38,239 nucleotides of DNA from an uncultured Eubacteriales bacterium (lineage in GTDB: Bacteria > Bacillota > Clostridia > Tissierellales > Peptoniphilaceae), in assembly GCA_902488815.1 (NCBI GenBank), contig CABTXP010000011.1:1-38239 (forward strand), read 5' to 3'. The notes under the pieces are model-generated. The model was not told the origin of the DNA. It did not search any database and saw nothing but the letters and a program-made list of their open reading frames with translations. Below, piece after piece: positions 1 to 7,685 of this stretch (position 1 is the first letter of the stretch; each line of letters begins with the position of its first letter). The position numbers and the translations under genes are program-made.

Positions 1-6
1 AACACT

Positions 7-537
7 ATGAACTTACCTAACAAATTGACATTTATGAGGATTTTGTTGGTGCCTGTTTTCGTCATAATGATGTACTTAGGTTATAATTACAGGACGGCAG
101 CTTTAATAGTATTTTTAGTTGCGTCATTTACAGACTTTTTAGACGGATACTTGGCACGTAAAAATAACTTGGTTACAAATTTCGGCAAGTTTGCAGATCC
201 ACTTGCAGATAAAATTTTAACTGTTTCAGCGCTTATTATGTTTTGCGAAATGGGAATAATTAAGGCGTGGATGTTGATAATCATTGTGGCGAGAGAATTT
301 GCAGTGACGGGCCTTAGAGTTATAGCCGCATCTGAAAATCTTACAATAGCTGCGGACAAATTAGGTAAAATCAAAACCGCAACGCAAATGGTAGCAATTA
401 TTTTAATACTTACAAATTTGGAAAAATTATTTATGCCGGGACTGATTTTATTTTACATTTCACTGTTTTTTACAGTTTTATCGGGAATTAATTATTTTTA
501 CAAAAATATACATGTATTGGATTTAAAAAATATTTAG
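7..537 (+). CDS. pgsA: CDP-diacylglycerol--glycerol-3-phosphate 3-phosphatidyltransferase
   Basis: Makes phosphatidylglycerophosphate from CDP-diacylglycerol and glycerol-3-phosphate in the cytoplasmic membrane, the committed step to phosphatidylglycerol. The 176-residue length is usual for the family. The CDP-alcohol phosphotransferase signature is complete: D46-G47, A50-R51, G60, D64 and D68 with the canonical spacing. Several hydrophobic membrane segments are seen (about residues 8-27, 30-45, 72-95, 122-165). The start at base 7 opens with the typical MNLPN N-terminus; its ribosome binding site would lie before the window edge, so any longer upstream context is unseen. It ends one base before cinA, and pgsA-cinA-recA is a well-known Firmicute order, which supports the assignment. 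Confidence 0.95.
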   Translation: MNLPNKLTFMRILLVPVFVIMMYLGYNYRTAALIVFLVASFTDFLDGYLARKNNLVTNFGKFADPLADKILTVSALIMFCEMGIIKAWMLIIIVAREFAVTGLRVIAASENLTIAADKLGKIKTATQMVAIILILTNLEKLFMPGLILFYISLFFTVLSGINYFYKNIHVLDLKNI

Positions 538-538
538 T

Positions 539-1780
539 ATGAAAGCAATCATTATTACAGTAGGAGATGAAATTCTCCGCGGAGATATTTTAAATACAAA
601 TTCAAAGGATTTGGCTGAATACTTGGTAGGATTCGGCATAGATACCGAAAAAATAGTTTCGGTCTCTGATAATAAGGCTTTAATAATAAAGGAGCTTGAG
701 GATTTAAGTTACGACTTTTATTTTTTAGTCGGAGGCTTAGGTCCTACAGATGACGACGTGACCCGTGAGGCATTAGCTGAATTTTTGCAAAAAGATTTGG
801 TTGTGCATGAAGAGAGCAAGGAAAGGCTAATAAAATTTCTCAAAGACATAGATATTAAAATAACGGAAAATAATTACAAGCAAGTAAATCACATCAAAGG
901 TTCCCACGTATTTATGAATAAATGGGGCAACGCGCCCGGAGAGTTTGTAGAAGAAAATGGCAGGAAATACTTTTTATTTCCGGGACCGCCAAGCGAATTT
1001 ATTCCTATGGTGAGTGAATACTTAGGAGCAAATTTAAAGGGCGATACACATATTTTAACCGAGTCCCTTAACTTAATTAGAAAGGGCGAGGCTGAAATTG
1101 AATCGGCTCTTCGAAAAATAGATTTTCACAAGGACGTCTCTGTAAATACTTTTGCACACTTTCACTCTACTGAAGTTAAAATTGTGGTAAAGAACAAGGA
1201 CTTACATGAAGGCAAAAAAATACTTGCAGATACTGTTAAGAAACTTTACGACTACTTCGGTAGTAATATTTATTCAACAGGAAACACAACTCCTGCTGAA
1301 GCATTGCTGAAAAATTTAAAAGAAAGTGATACGAGAATTTCTTTCGCCGAATCTATTACAGGCGGACTCCTTGCAAGTACATTGACAAAGTTTGGCGGCG
1401 CTTCACAAGTTTTAAAGGATTCCTACATTACATATTCAAATGAGTCCAAGATATATAATTTAGGTGTGAAGAAAGAAACCTTGGACAAATTTGGAGCCGT
1501 CAGTATGGAATGTGCTTTTGAAATGGCTGAGGGACTTTTTGGAAAAGGAATGTGTGATGTGGCTGTGTCAGTGACGGGAGAAGCGGGACCTACTTCATCG
1601 GAAAAGCCTGTGGGAGAAGTTTACTACTGTATTTATTTCGGCAAAGACGATTATATTCTCAACAGATTAAATCTTAAGGGAAATAGAAGAGAGATACAAA
1701 AGAGAGTAATGAATTTAATTTTTAGCGATTTATTATTATTTAGGAGGAACTCATGGAAAACGAAAAAGGCAGAGGCATAG
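539..1780 (+). CDS. cinA: CinA-family protein (MoCF-like domain plus nicotinamide-nucleotide amidohydrolase domain)
   Basis: Two-domain CinA. The N-terminal molybdopterin-binding-like/COG1058 domain (about 1-170) shows GGLGPTDDD near residues 65-73 and FPGPP near 147. The C-terminal CinA/PncC domain (about 250-410) shows AESITGG near 270, where many homologues have ESCTGG. Known family roles are deamidation of nicotinamide mononucleotide and ADP-ribose pyrophosphatase activity in NAD recycling. In competent Gram-positives cinA is co-transcribed with recA; nothing here shows competence. Length (413) is normal. It starts one base after pgsA stops and its last 28 bases overlap recA, so the three genes probably share a transcript. 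Confidence 0.93.
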   Translation: MKAIIITVGDEILRGDILNTNSKDLAEYLVGFGIDTEKIVSVSDNKALIIKELEDLSYDFYFLVGGLGPTDDDVTREALAEFLQKDLVVHEESKERLIKFLKDIDIKITENNYKQVNHIKGSHVFMNKWGNAPGEFVEENGRKYFLFPGPPSEFIPMVSEYLGANLKGDTHILTESLNLIRKGEAEIESALRKIDFHKDVSVNTFAHFHSTEVKIVVKNKDLHEGKKILADTVKKLYDYFGSNIYSTGNTTPAEALLKNLKESDTRISFAESITGGLLASTLTKFGGASQVLKDSYITYSNESKIYNLGVKKETLDKFGAVSMECAFEMAEGLFGKGMCDVAVSVTGEAGPTSSEKPVGEVYYCIYFGKDDYILNRLNLKGNRREIQKRVMNLIFSDLLLFRRNSWKTKKAEA

Positions 1781-2805
1781 ATGCTCAAAGAAAAGAAATA
1801 ATTGACAAGACCATGTCCGTTATTCAAAAAGACTATGGAAAAGGTTCAATTATGTACTTGGGAGAAGGAACAAAATTAGATATTGAAGCTATACCTACTG
1901 GCAGCTTGGCATTAGACGTCGCTTTGGGTATAGGCGGCATTCCGAGAGGAAGAATTATTGAAATCTACGGCCCTGAATCATCAGGTAAGACTACTCTTAC
2001 TCTTCACATAATGGCTGAAGCTCAAAACATGGGAGGCGTTGCAGCTTTTATAGATGCGGAACACGCTCTTGACCCGGTTTATGCAAAAAAATTGGGCGTA
2101 GATATAGACAACTTAATTATTTCTCAACCGGATACAGGAGAACAAGCTCTTGAAATAACTGAAGCCCTTGTAAGATCGGGAGCGGTTGACATTGTAATTG
2201 TAGACTCAGTAGCTGCACTTGTACCTAAGGCTGAAATTGAAGGGGAAATGACCGACCAATCCATAGGTCTTCAAGCAAGACTTATGTCAAAAGCTTTGAG
2301 AAAATTGGCAGGAGCTATTTCAAAGTCCAATACAACAGTTGTATTTATTAACCAACTTAGAGAAAAAATCGGTGTAATGTTCGGTAACCCCGAGACGACA
2401 ACAGGTGGACGTGCCCTTAAATTCTACTCATCTGTAAGACTTGATATTAGAAAAATCGACACTATAAAAGAGGGAGATAACTTTATCGGCAACAGAGTAA
2501 GAGTTAAAGTTGTTAAAAATAAAGTTGCGCCGCCTTTTAAAGAAGCAATCTTTGACATTATGTATGGCGAAGGCATATCAAAGCTTGGCAATATTTTAGA
2601 CTGTGCCGTTGACATGGACATTGTCACAAAGGCAGGATCATGGTTTTCATACGGTGATATTAGACTTGGCCAAGGAAGAGAAAATGCCAAGGCATACTTT
2701 GAAAAAAATCCTGAACTTGTAGCTGAAATAGAAAAGAAAGTTAAAGATAAATTAATGGGTAAAGGTTCAGCTATTGAAGAAACTGAAGGGGAAGACAAAG
2801 AATAA
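1753..2805 (+). CDS. recA: Recombinase RecA
   Basis: DNA strand-exchange ATPase central to homologous recombination and the SOS response. Walker A GPESSGKT is at 73-80, the Walker B strand ends in VDS at about 150, and the L2/DNA-binding region with FINQLREKIG and NPETTTGG follows near residues 197-220. The 350-residue length is standard, with an acidic C-terminus. The ATG at 1753 lies inside the end of cinA and is set by a strong AGGAGG at 1742-1747. I found no obvious GAAC-N4-GTTC LexA box in front of it, but there is no real intergenic space, so any SOS control would act further upstream. Fifteen bases downstream begins an SbcD-like nuclease, putting two DNA-repair systems in one transcription unit. 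Confidence 0.98.
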   Translation: MENEKGRGIDAQRKEIIDKTMSVIQKDYGKGSIMYLGEGTKLDIEAIPTGSLALDVALGIGGIPRGRIIEIYGPESSGKTTLTLHIMAEAQNMGGVAAFIDAEHALDPVYAKKLGVDIDNLIISQPDTGEQALEITEALVRSGAVDIVIVDSVAALVPKAEIEGEMTDQSIGLQARLMSKALRKLAGAISKSNTTVVFINQLREKIGVMFGNPETTTGGRALKFYSSVRLDIRKIDTIKEGDNFIGNRVRVKVVKNKVAPPFKEAIFDIMYGEGISKLGNILDCAVDMDIVTKAGSWFSYGDIRLGQGRENAKAYFEKNPELVAEIEKKVKDKLMGKGSAIEETEGEDKE

Positions 2806-2820
2806 AGACAGGAGAAGTAA

Positions 2821-3798
2821 ATGAAAATCCTCTATTTTACAGACACACACATAAGAGCTACTAATCCGAAATCGAGAAAGGATAATTTCTACGAAACTCT
2901 GATTACAAAGTTTGAAGAAGTTTCTAAAATTATTCACGAAGAAAATGTGGACTATGTAATTCATGGAGGAGATTTATTTGACAGACCTGATACCTCCATA
3001 TTGGTTTCAACTGAATTTGCAAATTTAATAAAGGGCTTTGAAAAGCCCACATACATTGTAAGCGGCAATCACGATATTTTCGGACACAACCCGAAGACTG
3101 TGGACCGAACGATGATGGGACTCTTGGCAAACTTAGGAATCTTTCATCTTTTAAATGATCGTAAATATATTTTGGAAAAGGACGGCATTAAGGTTCAACT
3201 GACAGGCAATCCATATTCCTACGATGTGGATGAAAAAAATAAAATCGACGACTACAAAGTATTGGAAAAAGACGAGGATGTACAATATGCCATTCATGTA
3301 GTCCACGGATTTTTACTTGACAAGCCCTTTATGCCCGGTGTCAACTGCACTTTAATTGAGGACATATATGACACATTGGCGGACATTACTCTTGCGGGAC
3401 ACTACCATTTAGGATTTAAGAACTTAGTAAAGGACGGAAAGTACTTTATAAATCCGGGAGCCTTGGTGCGTATGTCCAATGCAAAAGCGGAACTTGAAAG
3501 AAAACCGAAGGTTATAATTATAGAACTGACAGATAAAATATCCATAGAGGAAGTTTATTTAAAATCCGCTTTGCCGGGAGATATAGTCCTTGATCGCGAG
3601 ACAATGCTTATGCACAGAGGTAAGAGAGCAAAATTAGTTGAGTTTCAAGACTTGGTTGAAGCTTCTTCCAACTTTAAAAAATACAATGTATTGGAATTAG
3701 TGGAAGAAATCCTTAAAAACGACTTGTATTCGGATAAAGTAAAGCGGGAATGCCTGAAACGTGTGTCGGAGGTACAGGAAAGTGAGGCTGAACTCTGA
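2821..3798 (+). CDS. SbcD/Mre11-like metallophosphoesterase nuclease
   Basis: Predicted manganese-dependent DNA nuclease subunit. All calcineurin-like/Mre11 metal motifs are visible: D8-T-H10, GGD51, GNH84D, H162 and the paired H194-Y-H196. At 325 residues it is shorter than typical SbcD (about 375-400); beyond the catalytic core it carries a C-terminal segment (about 235-325) that could dock on the ATPase partner. It follows recA by 15 bases with its own site (GGAGAAG) and its TGA overlaps the ATG of the Rad50-like N-half by one base (TGATG), so nuclease and ATPase production are probably coupled. By family knowledge Mre11/SbcD works with Rad50/SbcC on hairpin and protein-blocked DNA ends. 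The nuclease identity is firm at superfamily level; exact orthology to chromosomal sbcD is not claimed. Confidence 0.88.
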   Translation: MKILYFTDTHIRATNPKSRKDNFYETLITKFEEVSKIIHEENVDYVIHGGDLFDRPDTSILVSTEFANLIKGFEKPTYIVSGNHDIFGHNPKTVDRTMMGLLANLGIFHLLNDRKYILEKDGIKVQLTGNPYSYDVDEKNKIDDYKVLEKDEDVQYAIHVVHGFLLDKPFMPGVNCTLIEDIYDTLADITLAGHYHLGFKNLVKDGKYFINPGALVRMSNAKAELERKPKVIIIELTDKISIEEVYLKSALPGDIVLDRETMLMHRGKRAKLVEFQDLVEASSNFKKYNVLELVEEILKNDLYSDKVKRECLKRVSEVQESEAEL

Positions 3799-5099
3799 TG
3801 AAGTATATTGAAAAAGTAATACTCAAAAACTTTCAATCTCACAAATATACTGAAGTAAATTTTAATAAAGGTCTTAACGTCATCTTAGGCAATTCAGATA
3901 GCGGGAAGACCTCTATTTTGCGTGGCATAAAGTGGGTGCTTTATAACCTGCCTGACGGTGACAGCTTTATAACTCAAGGGGAAAAAGAGTGTGCTGTTAA
4001 AGTCATCTTTAACAACAAAGTGGCGGTAACGAGAATAAAAAGCTCTTCAAAAAATCAATACATTCTTTCCAAGCCGGGAGAAGAGGACATGGTGTTCTCA
4101 GGTTTCGGAAGGAATGTAGTGCCCTTGGAGATAGTCGAAGCTACAGGCATGAAGCAGGTGAGCATTGACAGGCGAAAGGATGCAATAATAAATATTTCCG
4201 AGCAACTTGACGGACCGTTTTTATTAAACGAAACTTCTTCTGTACGAGCGGGAGCCATCGGCAGACTGACAGGAGTAAATATTTTAGACGATGCTTTAAA
4301 GAATACGGTGTCGGACAACAACCTTCTTCAAAGAGATTACAAGAAGGCTTTGGAAGAAAAAAACAAAGTTGAAGAAGAGATTAAAAAGTTCGAGTACTTA
4401 AAAGACAAAAAGATTTTATTTGAGAAGTTGGTAGGCATTCAAACAGCTTTAGGAGAAACGAACGCTACGTTAAATAATCTTAAAAGCTTAAAAGCGTCTT
4501 ATGACAGTATAAAAGATGAAAAAGAAAGGCTGTCAAAGGAACTTGAGAAATATAAAAACTTGGAGCAATTGGAAAACTCATATTTAAAAATCGAAAATAA
4601 AATCGTAAAGTGCAATGAGTTTAATAATTTAAAGACGCAACTGTCAAACAATTTAAGAGAGCAAAAAGCACGTAAGGAAGTTTTAGATTTATTGGCTAAT
4701 GTAGAAAAAGCGGACAAATTGGAATCCGGCCTTTACACAAAAGTTAAGGCTTTAAACGAGCTTATGGAGGTCAGCAAAAACTATAAATTTGTACAAGTAA
4801 AACTCAACAGTGGAGTAGAGTACTTGTATAAATTCAAAGGTCTTAACAGATCCGAGACTATTCTTGAAGCTCTATTAAAAGACACAAAAATTAAGGGAGT
4901 CATTGAGGACATTAAGAGAGATAAAGATTTATTAAATAGAGAGATGTTTAAAAACAAAAGTCTCATTAAAGAGTCGGAAATGGAAATAGACAAAGCAACG
5001 GAAGAATATAAAGAAATTTTAGCACACGCCAAAGTTTGCCCGACTTGCTTCCAAAAAATAGATGAAGGCGTTCTCAACAGTATTAAATCAAAATTATAG
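3798..5099 (+). CDS. Rad50/SbcC-like ATPase, N-terminal half ending at a zinc hook
   Basis: Starts like Rad50/SbcC/RecN ATPases: a beta strand, then Walker A G31-NSDS-G36-K37-T38, with a candidate Q-loop glutamine at Q136. The nucleotide-binding half-lobe covers roughly 1-170. From about 175 to 410 the sequence is charged, heptad-like coiled coil. It ends with C414-P-T-C417, the CxxC zinc hook by which two Rad50 arms dimerise, followed by only 16 residues. No Walker B or signature motif is present; these lie in the ORF at 5347. Ordinary SbcC has both lobes in one chain of about 1000 residues, so this is a split form. The break does not look like decay, because the frame is clean and the next gene has its own ribosome binding site. 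Confidence 0.85.
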   Translation: MKYIEKVILKNFQSHKYTEVNFNKGLNVILGNSDSGKTSILRGIKWVLYNLPDGDSFITQGEKECAVKVIFNNKVAVTRIKSSSKNQYILSKPGEEDMVFSGFGRNVVPLEIVEATGMKQVSIDRRKDAIINISEQLDGPFLLNETSSVRAGAIGRLTGVNILDDALKNTVSDNNLLQRDYKKALEEKNKVEEEIKKFEYLKDKKILFEKLVGIQTALGETNATLNNLKSLKASYDSIKDEKERLSKELEKYKNLEQLENSYLKIENKIVKCNEFNNLKTQLSNNLREQKARKEVLDLLANVEKADKLESGLYTKVKALNELMEVSKNYKFVQVKLNSGVEYLYKFKGLNRSETILEALLKDTKIKGVIEDIKRDKDLLNREMFKNKSLIKESEMEIDKATEEYKEILAHAKVCPTCFQKIDEGVLNSIKSKL

Positions 5100-5107
5100 A
5101 GGTAGAT

Positions 5108-5347
5108 ATGGACAATTATGAACAAAGGCTTGACATACTAAAAAAGAAAATAGACGAAGCCAAGAACAAGAGGAGTAAGGCTGAAGGCGCAATGGATAAC
5201 TTGAAGAAGAGAGAAGAAGAGTTAAACGAGCACCTTAACAAGTTAAATATAAGCCCTGAGAACTTAGATGCAGAAATAGATAAGTTAAATAAGGAAATAG
5301 GAGAGCTTTTGAAAGAAGCGGAAGACTTATTGCCCCGTGATGTGTAA
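5108..5347 (+). CDS. Small coiled-coil protein between the two Rad50-like halves
   Basis: A 79-residue, highly charged, almost entirely helical protein with heptad patterning. There are no cysteines, no signal peptide and no membrane segment. A single SPEN segment near residue 50 interrupts two helices. A fair ribosome binding site (AGAGGT, 5098-5103) precedes the ATG. Its TAA overlaps the ATG of the Walker B half (TAATG), so it is genetically embedded in the split ATPase. I infer that it supplies part of the descending coiled-coil arm or bridges the arms; it could alternatively be a separate accessory subunit. I recognise no named family. Real coding is supported by lysine/glutamate-rich composition like its neighbours and by the tight spacing on both sides. 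Confidence 0.75.
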   Translation: MDNYEQRLDILKKKIDEAKNKRSKAEGAMDNLKKREEELNEHLNKLNISPENLDAEIDKLNKEIGELLKEAEDLLPRDV

Positions 5348-5994
5348 TGAATATAGAAGATTTAACCATTGAGATTAACAAATTAAATAATGAGATACAT
5401 AGAGACGAAGGAAAGTTGGAAGCTCTGAAAGACGAATTGTCTTCCTGTGAAAGCAAATTAAATTTAATAGCAGAAGAGATTGACACTTTGGACAAGGTTC
5501 AAACTGTGCTGAGATCTGCTGCAGAATTTGCAAGAGAACAGGCGAAAAATAACATTGAAAAATTAGTCGGCTCTTTTTTGCAATTTATTTTTGAAACGGA
5601 CATGGACTTTGTAATCGAAATGTCCACTTTAAGAAATGTTCCCAATGCGGACTTCTATGTTGTAAGTAACTTTGACGGCTATACAGTTAAGACCAACCCT
5701 GAGACCTCAAGAGGAGGGGGAGTAGTGGACATAGTGTCTCTCGCTTTGAGACTTGCCTTTTTGCAGCTTAGAGATCCGGAGCTTGACGGGCCTTTAATAT
5801 TAGATGAGCCCGGTAAACACGTGAGTGAAGACTATATATTTAACTTCGGCGAATTTATAAAAATAAATTCCGACCACTACAAAAGGCAGATAATTATGGT
5901 GACACATAACAGACACTTAAGCGAGTTTGCCGACAGCGCCGTAAGAGTTACAATTCAAAACGGAGTGTCCCAAGTAGAGACTATTGAGAAATAG
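5347..5994 (+). CDS. Rad50/SbcC-like ATPase, C-terminal half (Walker B lobe)
   Basis: 215 residues: a short N-terminal coiled coil (about 1-70), then the C-terminal ABC half-lobe of the Rad50/SbcC type. The Walker B strand ends in D153-E154-P, with both the metal-binding aspartate and the catalytic glutamate kept. An H-loop T186-H187 follows. The signature region reads S121-RGGG rather than LSGGE, still placed before a helix rich in L and A, as in the family. No Walker A is present, so it must pair with the product of 3798-5099 to form an ATP site. No convincing ribosome binding site precedes its ATG; translation probably restarts from the overlapping stop of the 79-residue gene. A terminator-like hairpin follows at 6033. 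Confidence 0.85.
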   Translation: MNIEDLTIEINKLNNEIHRDEGKLEALKDELSSCESKLNLIAEEIDTLDKVQTVLRSAAEFAREQAKNNIEKLVGSFLQFIFETDMDFVIEMSTLRNVPNADFYVVSNFDGYTVKTNPETSRGGGVVDIVSLALRLAFLQLRDPELDGPLILDEPGKHVSEDYIFNFGEFIKINSDHYKRQIIMVTHNRHLSEFADSAVRVTIQNGVSQVETIEK

Positions 5995-6001
5995 ACCATT
6001 A

Positions 6002-6030
6002 TTGACTAAAATTCACATTAAGACTATAAT
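6002..6030 (+). promoter_or_regulatory. Predicted SigA promoter for rny
   Basis: TTGACT (6002-6007), a 17-base spacer and a perfect TATAAT (6025-6030). The expected start of transcription, near 6037, falls inside the left arm of the hairpin at 6033-6055. A transcript starting here would therefore carry only a shortened hairpin. Confidence 0.8.
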
Positions 6031-6032
6031 AG

Positions 6033-6062
6033 ATACGATATGATACATATCGTATTTTTTTT
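6033..6062 (+). terminator. Rho-independent terminator after the recA/Rad50-like operon
   Basis: A perfect 9-bp stem (6033-6041 with 6047-6055), a 5-base loop and a run of eight T (6055-6062). It would end read-through from the recA operon. The strong promoter immediately before it initiates within the left arm, so rny transcripts should escape it. Confidence 0.8.
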
Positions 6063-6107
6063 AAAATTAATTATTGAAACTTGATAACTAAATAAGGAGG
6101 TGTAACT

Positions 6108-7649
6108 TTGCCAGGTGTAATGACAATTTTGACTTATGTTCTATGTGTTATTATCAGTGTTATCGTTGGATACATTGTTCGTAGATATATAGCAGAAGGA
6201 AAATTAAACAGTGCAGAGGAATTATCAAAAAAGATAATTGCCGATGCTACGAGAGATGCTGAAACAAAGAAAAAAGAAGTTTTAGTTGAAGCTAAAGAAG
6301 AAGTTCACAGGCTTAGAACTGAAACGGAAAATGAAAACAAGAGAAGAAGAACCGAAATCAACAATTTGGAGAAGAGAGTTCTTCAAAGAGAAGAATCTTT
6401 AGAGAGGAAAGCTCAATCTCTTGATGACAAGGAAGATAATCTTCAAAGAAAGATTGAAGAGGCTAAAGCAAAGGCTGAAAAAGTTGATGAACTCATTGAA
6501 CTTAGAAACTCTGAACTTCAAAGAGTTGCCAATTTAACATCAGAAGAAGCTAAGCAACTTTTATTGAGAGAATTGGAAAAGGATATTGTGCAGGAATCAG
6601 CCGCTATCATTCGTGAAAACGAAATGAAGATAAAGGACGAAGCACAAAAAGAAGCGCAAAACATTATTGCCTATGCAATTCAAAGATGTGCCGCTGACCA
6701 GGTTGCTGAACAAACAGTATCAGTTGTAACTCTACCTAATGACGAAATGAAAGGTAGAATAATTGGCAGAGAGGGAAGAAACATCAGAGCTATTGAAGCT
6801 CTTACAGGAGTAGATTTGATAATTGACGATACTCCTGATGCTGTAGTTTTAAGTTGTTTCGACCCGGTAAGAAGAGAAGTTGCAAGAATAGCTTTGGAAA
6901 AACTTGTACAAGACGGAAGAATTCATCCGACTCGTATAGAAGATATGGTTGAAAAAGCTGAAAAAGAATTAAACGCAATTATCAAAGAATCCGGAGAGCA
7001 AGCCGCATATGATGCAGGTGTTTATGGACTACATCCGGAGCTTATAAAGTATCTTGGTAGATTAAAGTACAGAACAAGTTACGGACAAAATGTCTTAAAA
7101 CATTCTGTCGAAGTTTCAAAAATATCAGGCATAATTGCAGAGCAATTAGGTGCTGATGTTAAAGTCGCACAAAGAGCAGGACTCTTACATGACTTAGGTA
7201 AGGCTATTGACCACGAAGTCAATGCTCCTCACGTAGACCTTGGAGTAGAAGCTGCCAGAAGATATGGAGAATCCGAAGCTGTAATTAACGGCATTGAAGC
7301 TCATCACGGCGATGTTGAATTTAAAAACATTGAAGCCGTAATTGTTCAAGCTGCCGATGCAATATCAGCGGCAAGGCCGGGAGCAAGAAGAGAGACAATT
7401 GAATCCTATGTCAAGAGACTTGAAAAATTGGAAGAAATTGCAAACTCTTTCGATGGAATTGACAAGTCCTTTGCAGTACAAGCCGGTAGAGAAATAAGAA
7501 TTATAGTTAAACCGGAAGATGTTTCCGAAGCACAAATGGTTGTGACTGCAAGAAATGTTGTGAAGAAGATTGAAGAACAATTAGACTTCCCGGGACAAAT
7601 AAAAGTTAACGTAATTAGAGAAACAAGAGCAATTGAATTTGCAAAATAA
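6108..7649 (+). CDS. rny: Ribonuclease Y
   Basis: Membrane-anchored endoribonuclease that initiates mRNA decay in many Firmicutes. Architecture in order: an N-terminal transmembrane helix (about 5-22), a long charged coiled coil (about 25-190), a KH RNA-binding domain with GRIIGREG near 215, and a catalytic HD domain with LLHDLGKA near 360. Length 513 is typical. The TTG at 6108 is chosen because AAGGAGGTG ends five bases upstream; the next candidate, an ATG at 6120, is too far from that site. The gene has its own promoter and terminator, so it is separable from the recA operon despite the shared direction. Confidence 0.97.
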   Translation: MPGVMTILTYVLCVIISVIVGYIVRRYIAEGKLNSAEELSKKIIADATRDAETKKKEVLVEAKEEVHRLRTETENENKRRRTEINNLEKRVLQREESLERKAQSLDDKEDNLQRKIEEAKAKAEKVDELIELRNSELQRVANLTSEEAKQLLLRELEKDIVQESAAIIRENEMKIKDEAQKEAQNIIAYAIQRCAADQVAEQTVSVVTLPNDEMKGRIIGREGRNIRAIEALTGVDLIIDDTPDAVVLSCFDPVRREVARIALEKLVQDGRIHPTRIEDMVEKAEKELNAIIKESGEQAAYDAGVYGLHPELIKYLGRLKYRTSYGQNVLKHSVEVSKISGIIAEQLGADVKVAQRAGLLHDLGKAIDHEVNAPHVDLGVEAARRYGESEAVINGIEAHHGDVEFKNIEAVIVQAADAISAARPGARRETIESYVKRLEKLEEIANSFDGIDKSFAVQAGREIRIIVKPEDVSEAQMVVTARNVVKKIEEQLDFPGQIKVNVIRETRAIEFAK

Positions 7650-7675
7650 ACCTGTATAAGCAGGTTTATTTTTTT
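7644..7675 (+). terminator. Terminator after rny
   Basis: A stem of about 11 bp with CCTG/CAGG at its top (7644-7654 with 7661-7671), a 6-base loop and a T run to 7675. It begins over the rny stop codon and ends just before the GAGGTG ribosome binding site of the recombinase gene, for which I see no separate promoter. The recombinase may therefore depend on read-through. Confidence 0.82.
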
Positions 7676-7685
7676 GAGGTGAATC

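Noticed and set aside
5085..5110. Programmed -1 frameshift joining the Walker A half to the 79-residue ORF
   Set aside because: The sequence near the stop (AAAATTATAG) is not a proper slippery heptamer, a second in-frame stop follows at once, and the downstream ORF has its own ribosome binding site. Separate translation fits better.
3798..5994. Treating the split ATPase as a decayed sbcC pseudogene
   Set aside because: Both halves keep their catalytic residues, the zinc hook is intact, and the breaks are at domain borders with overlapping start/stop codons instead of random frameshifts.
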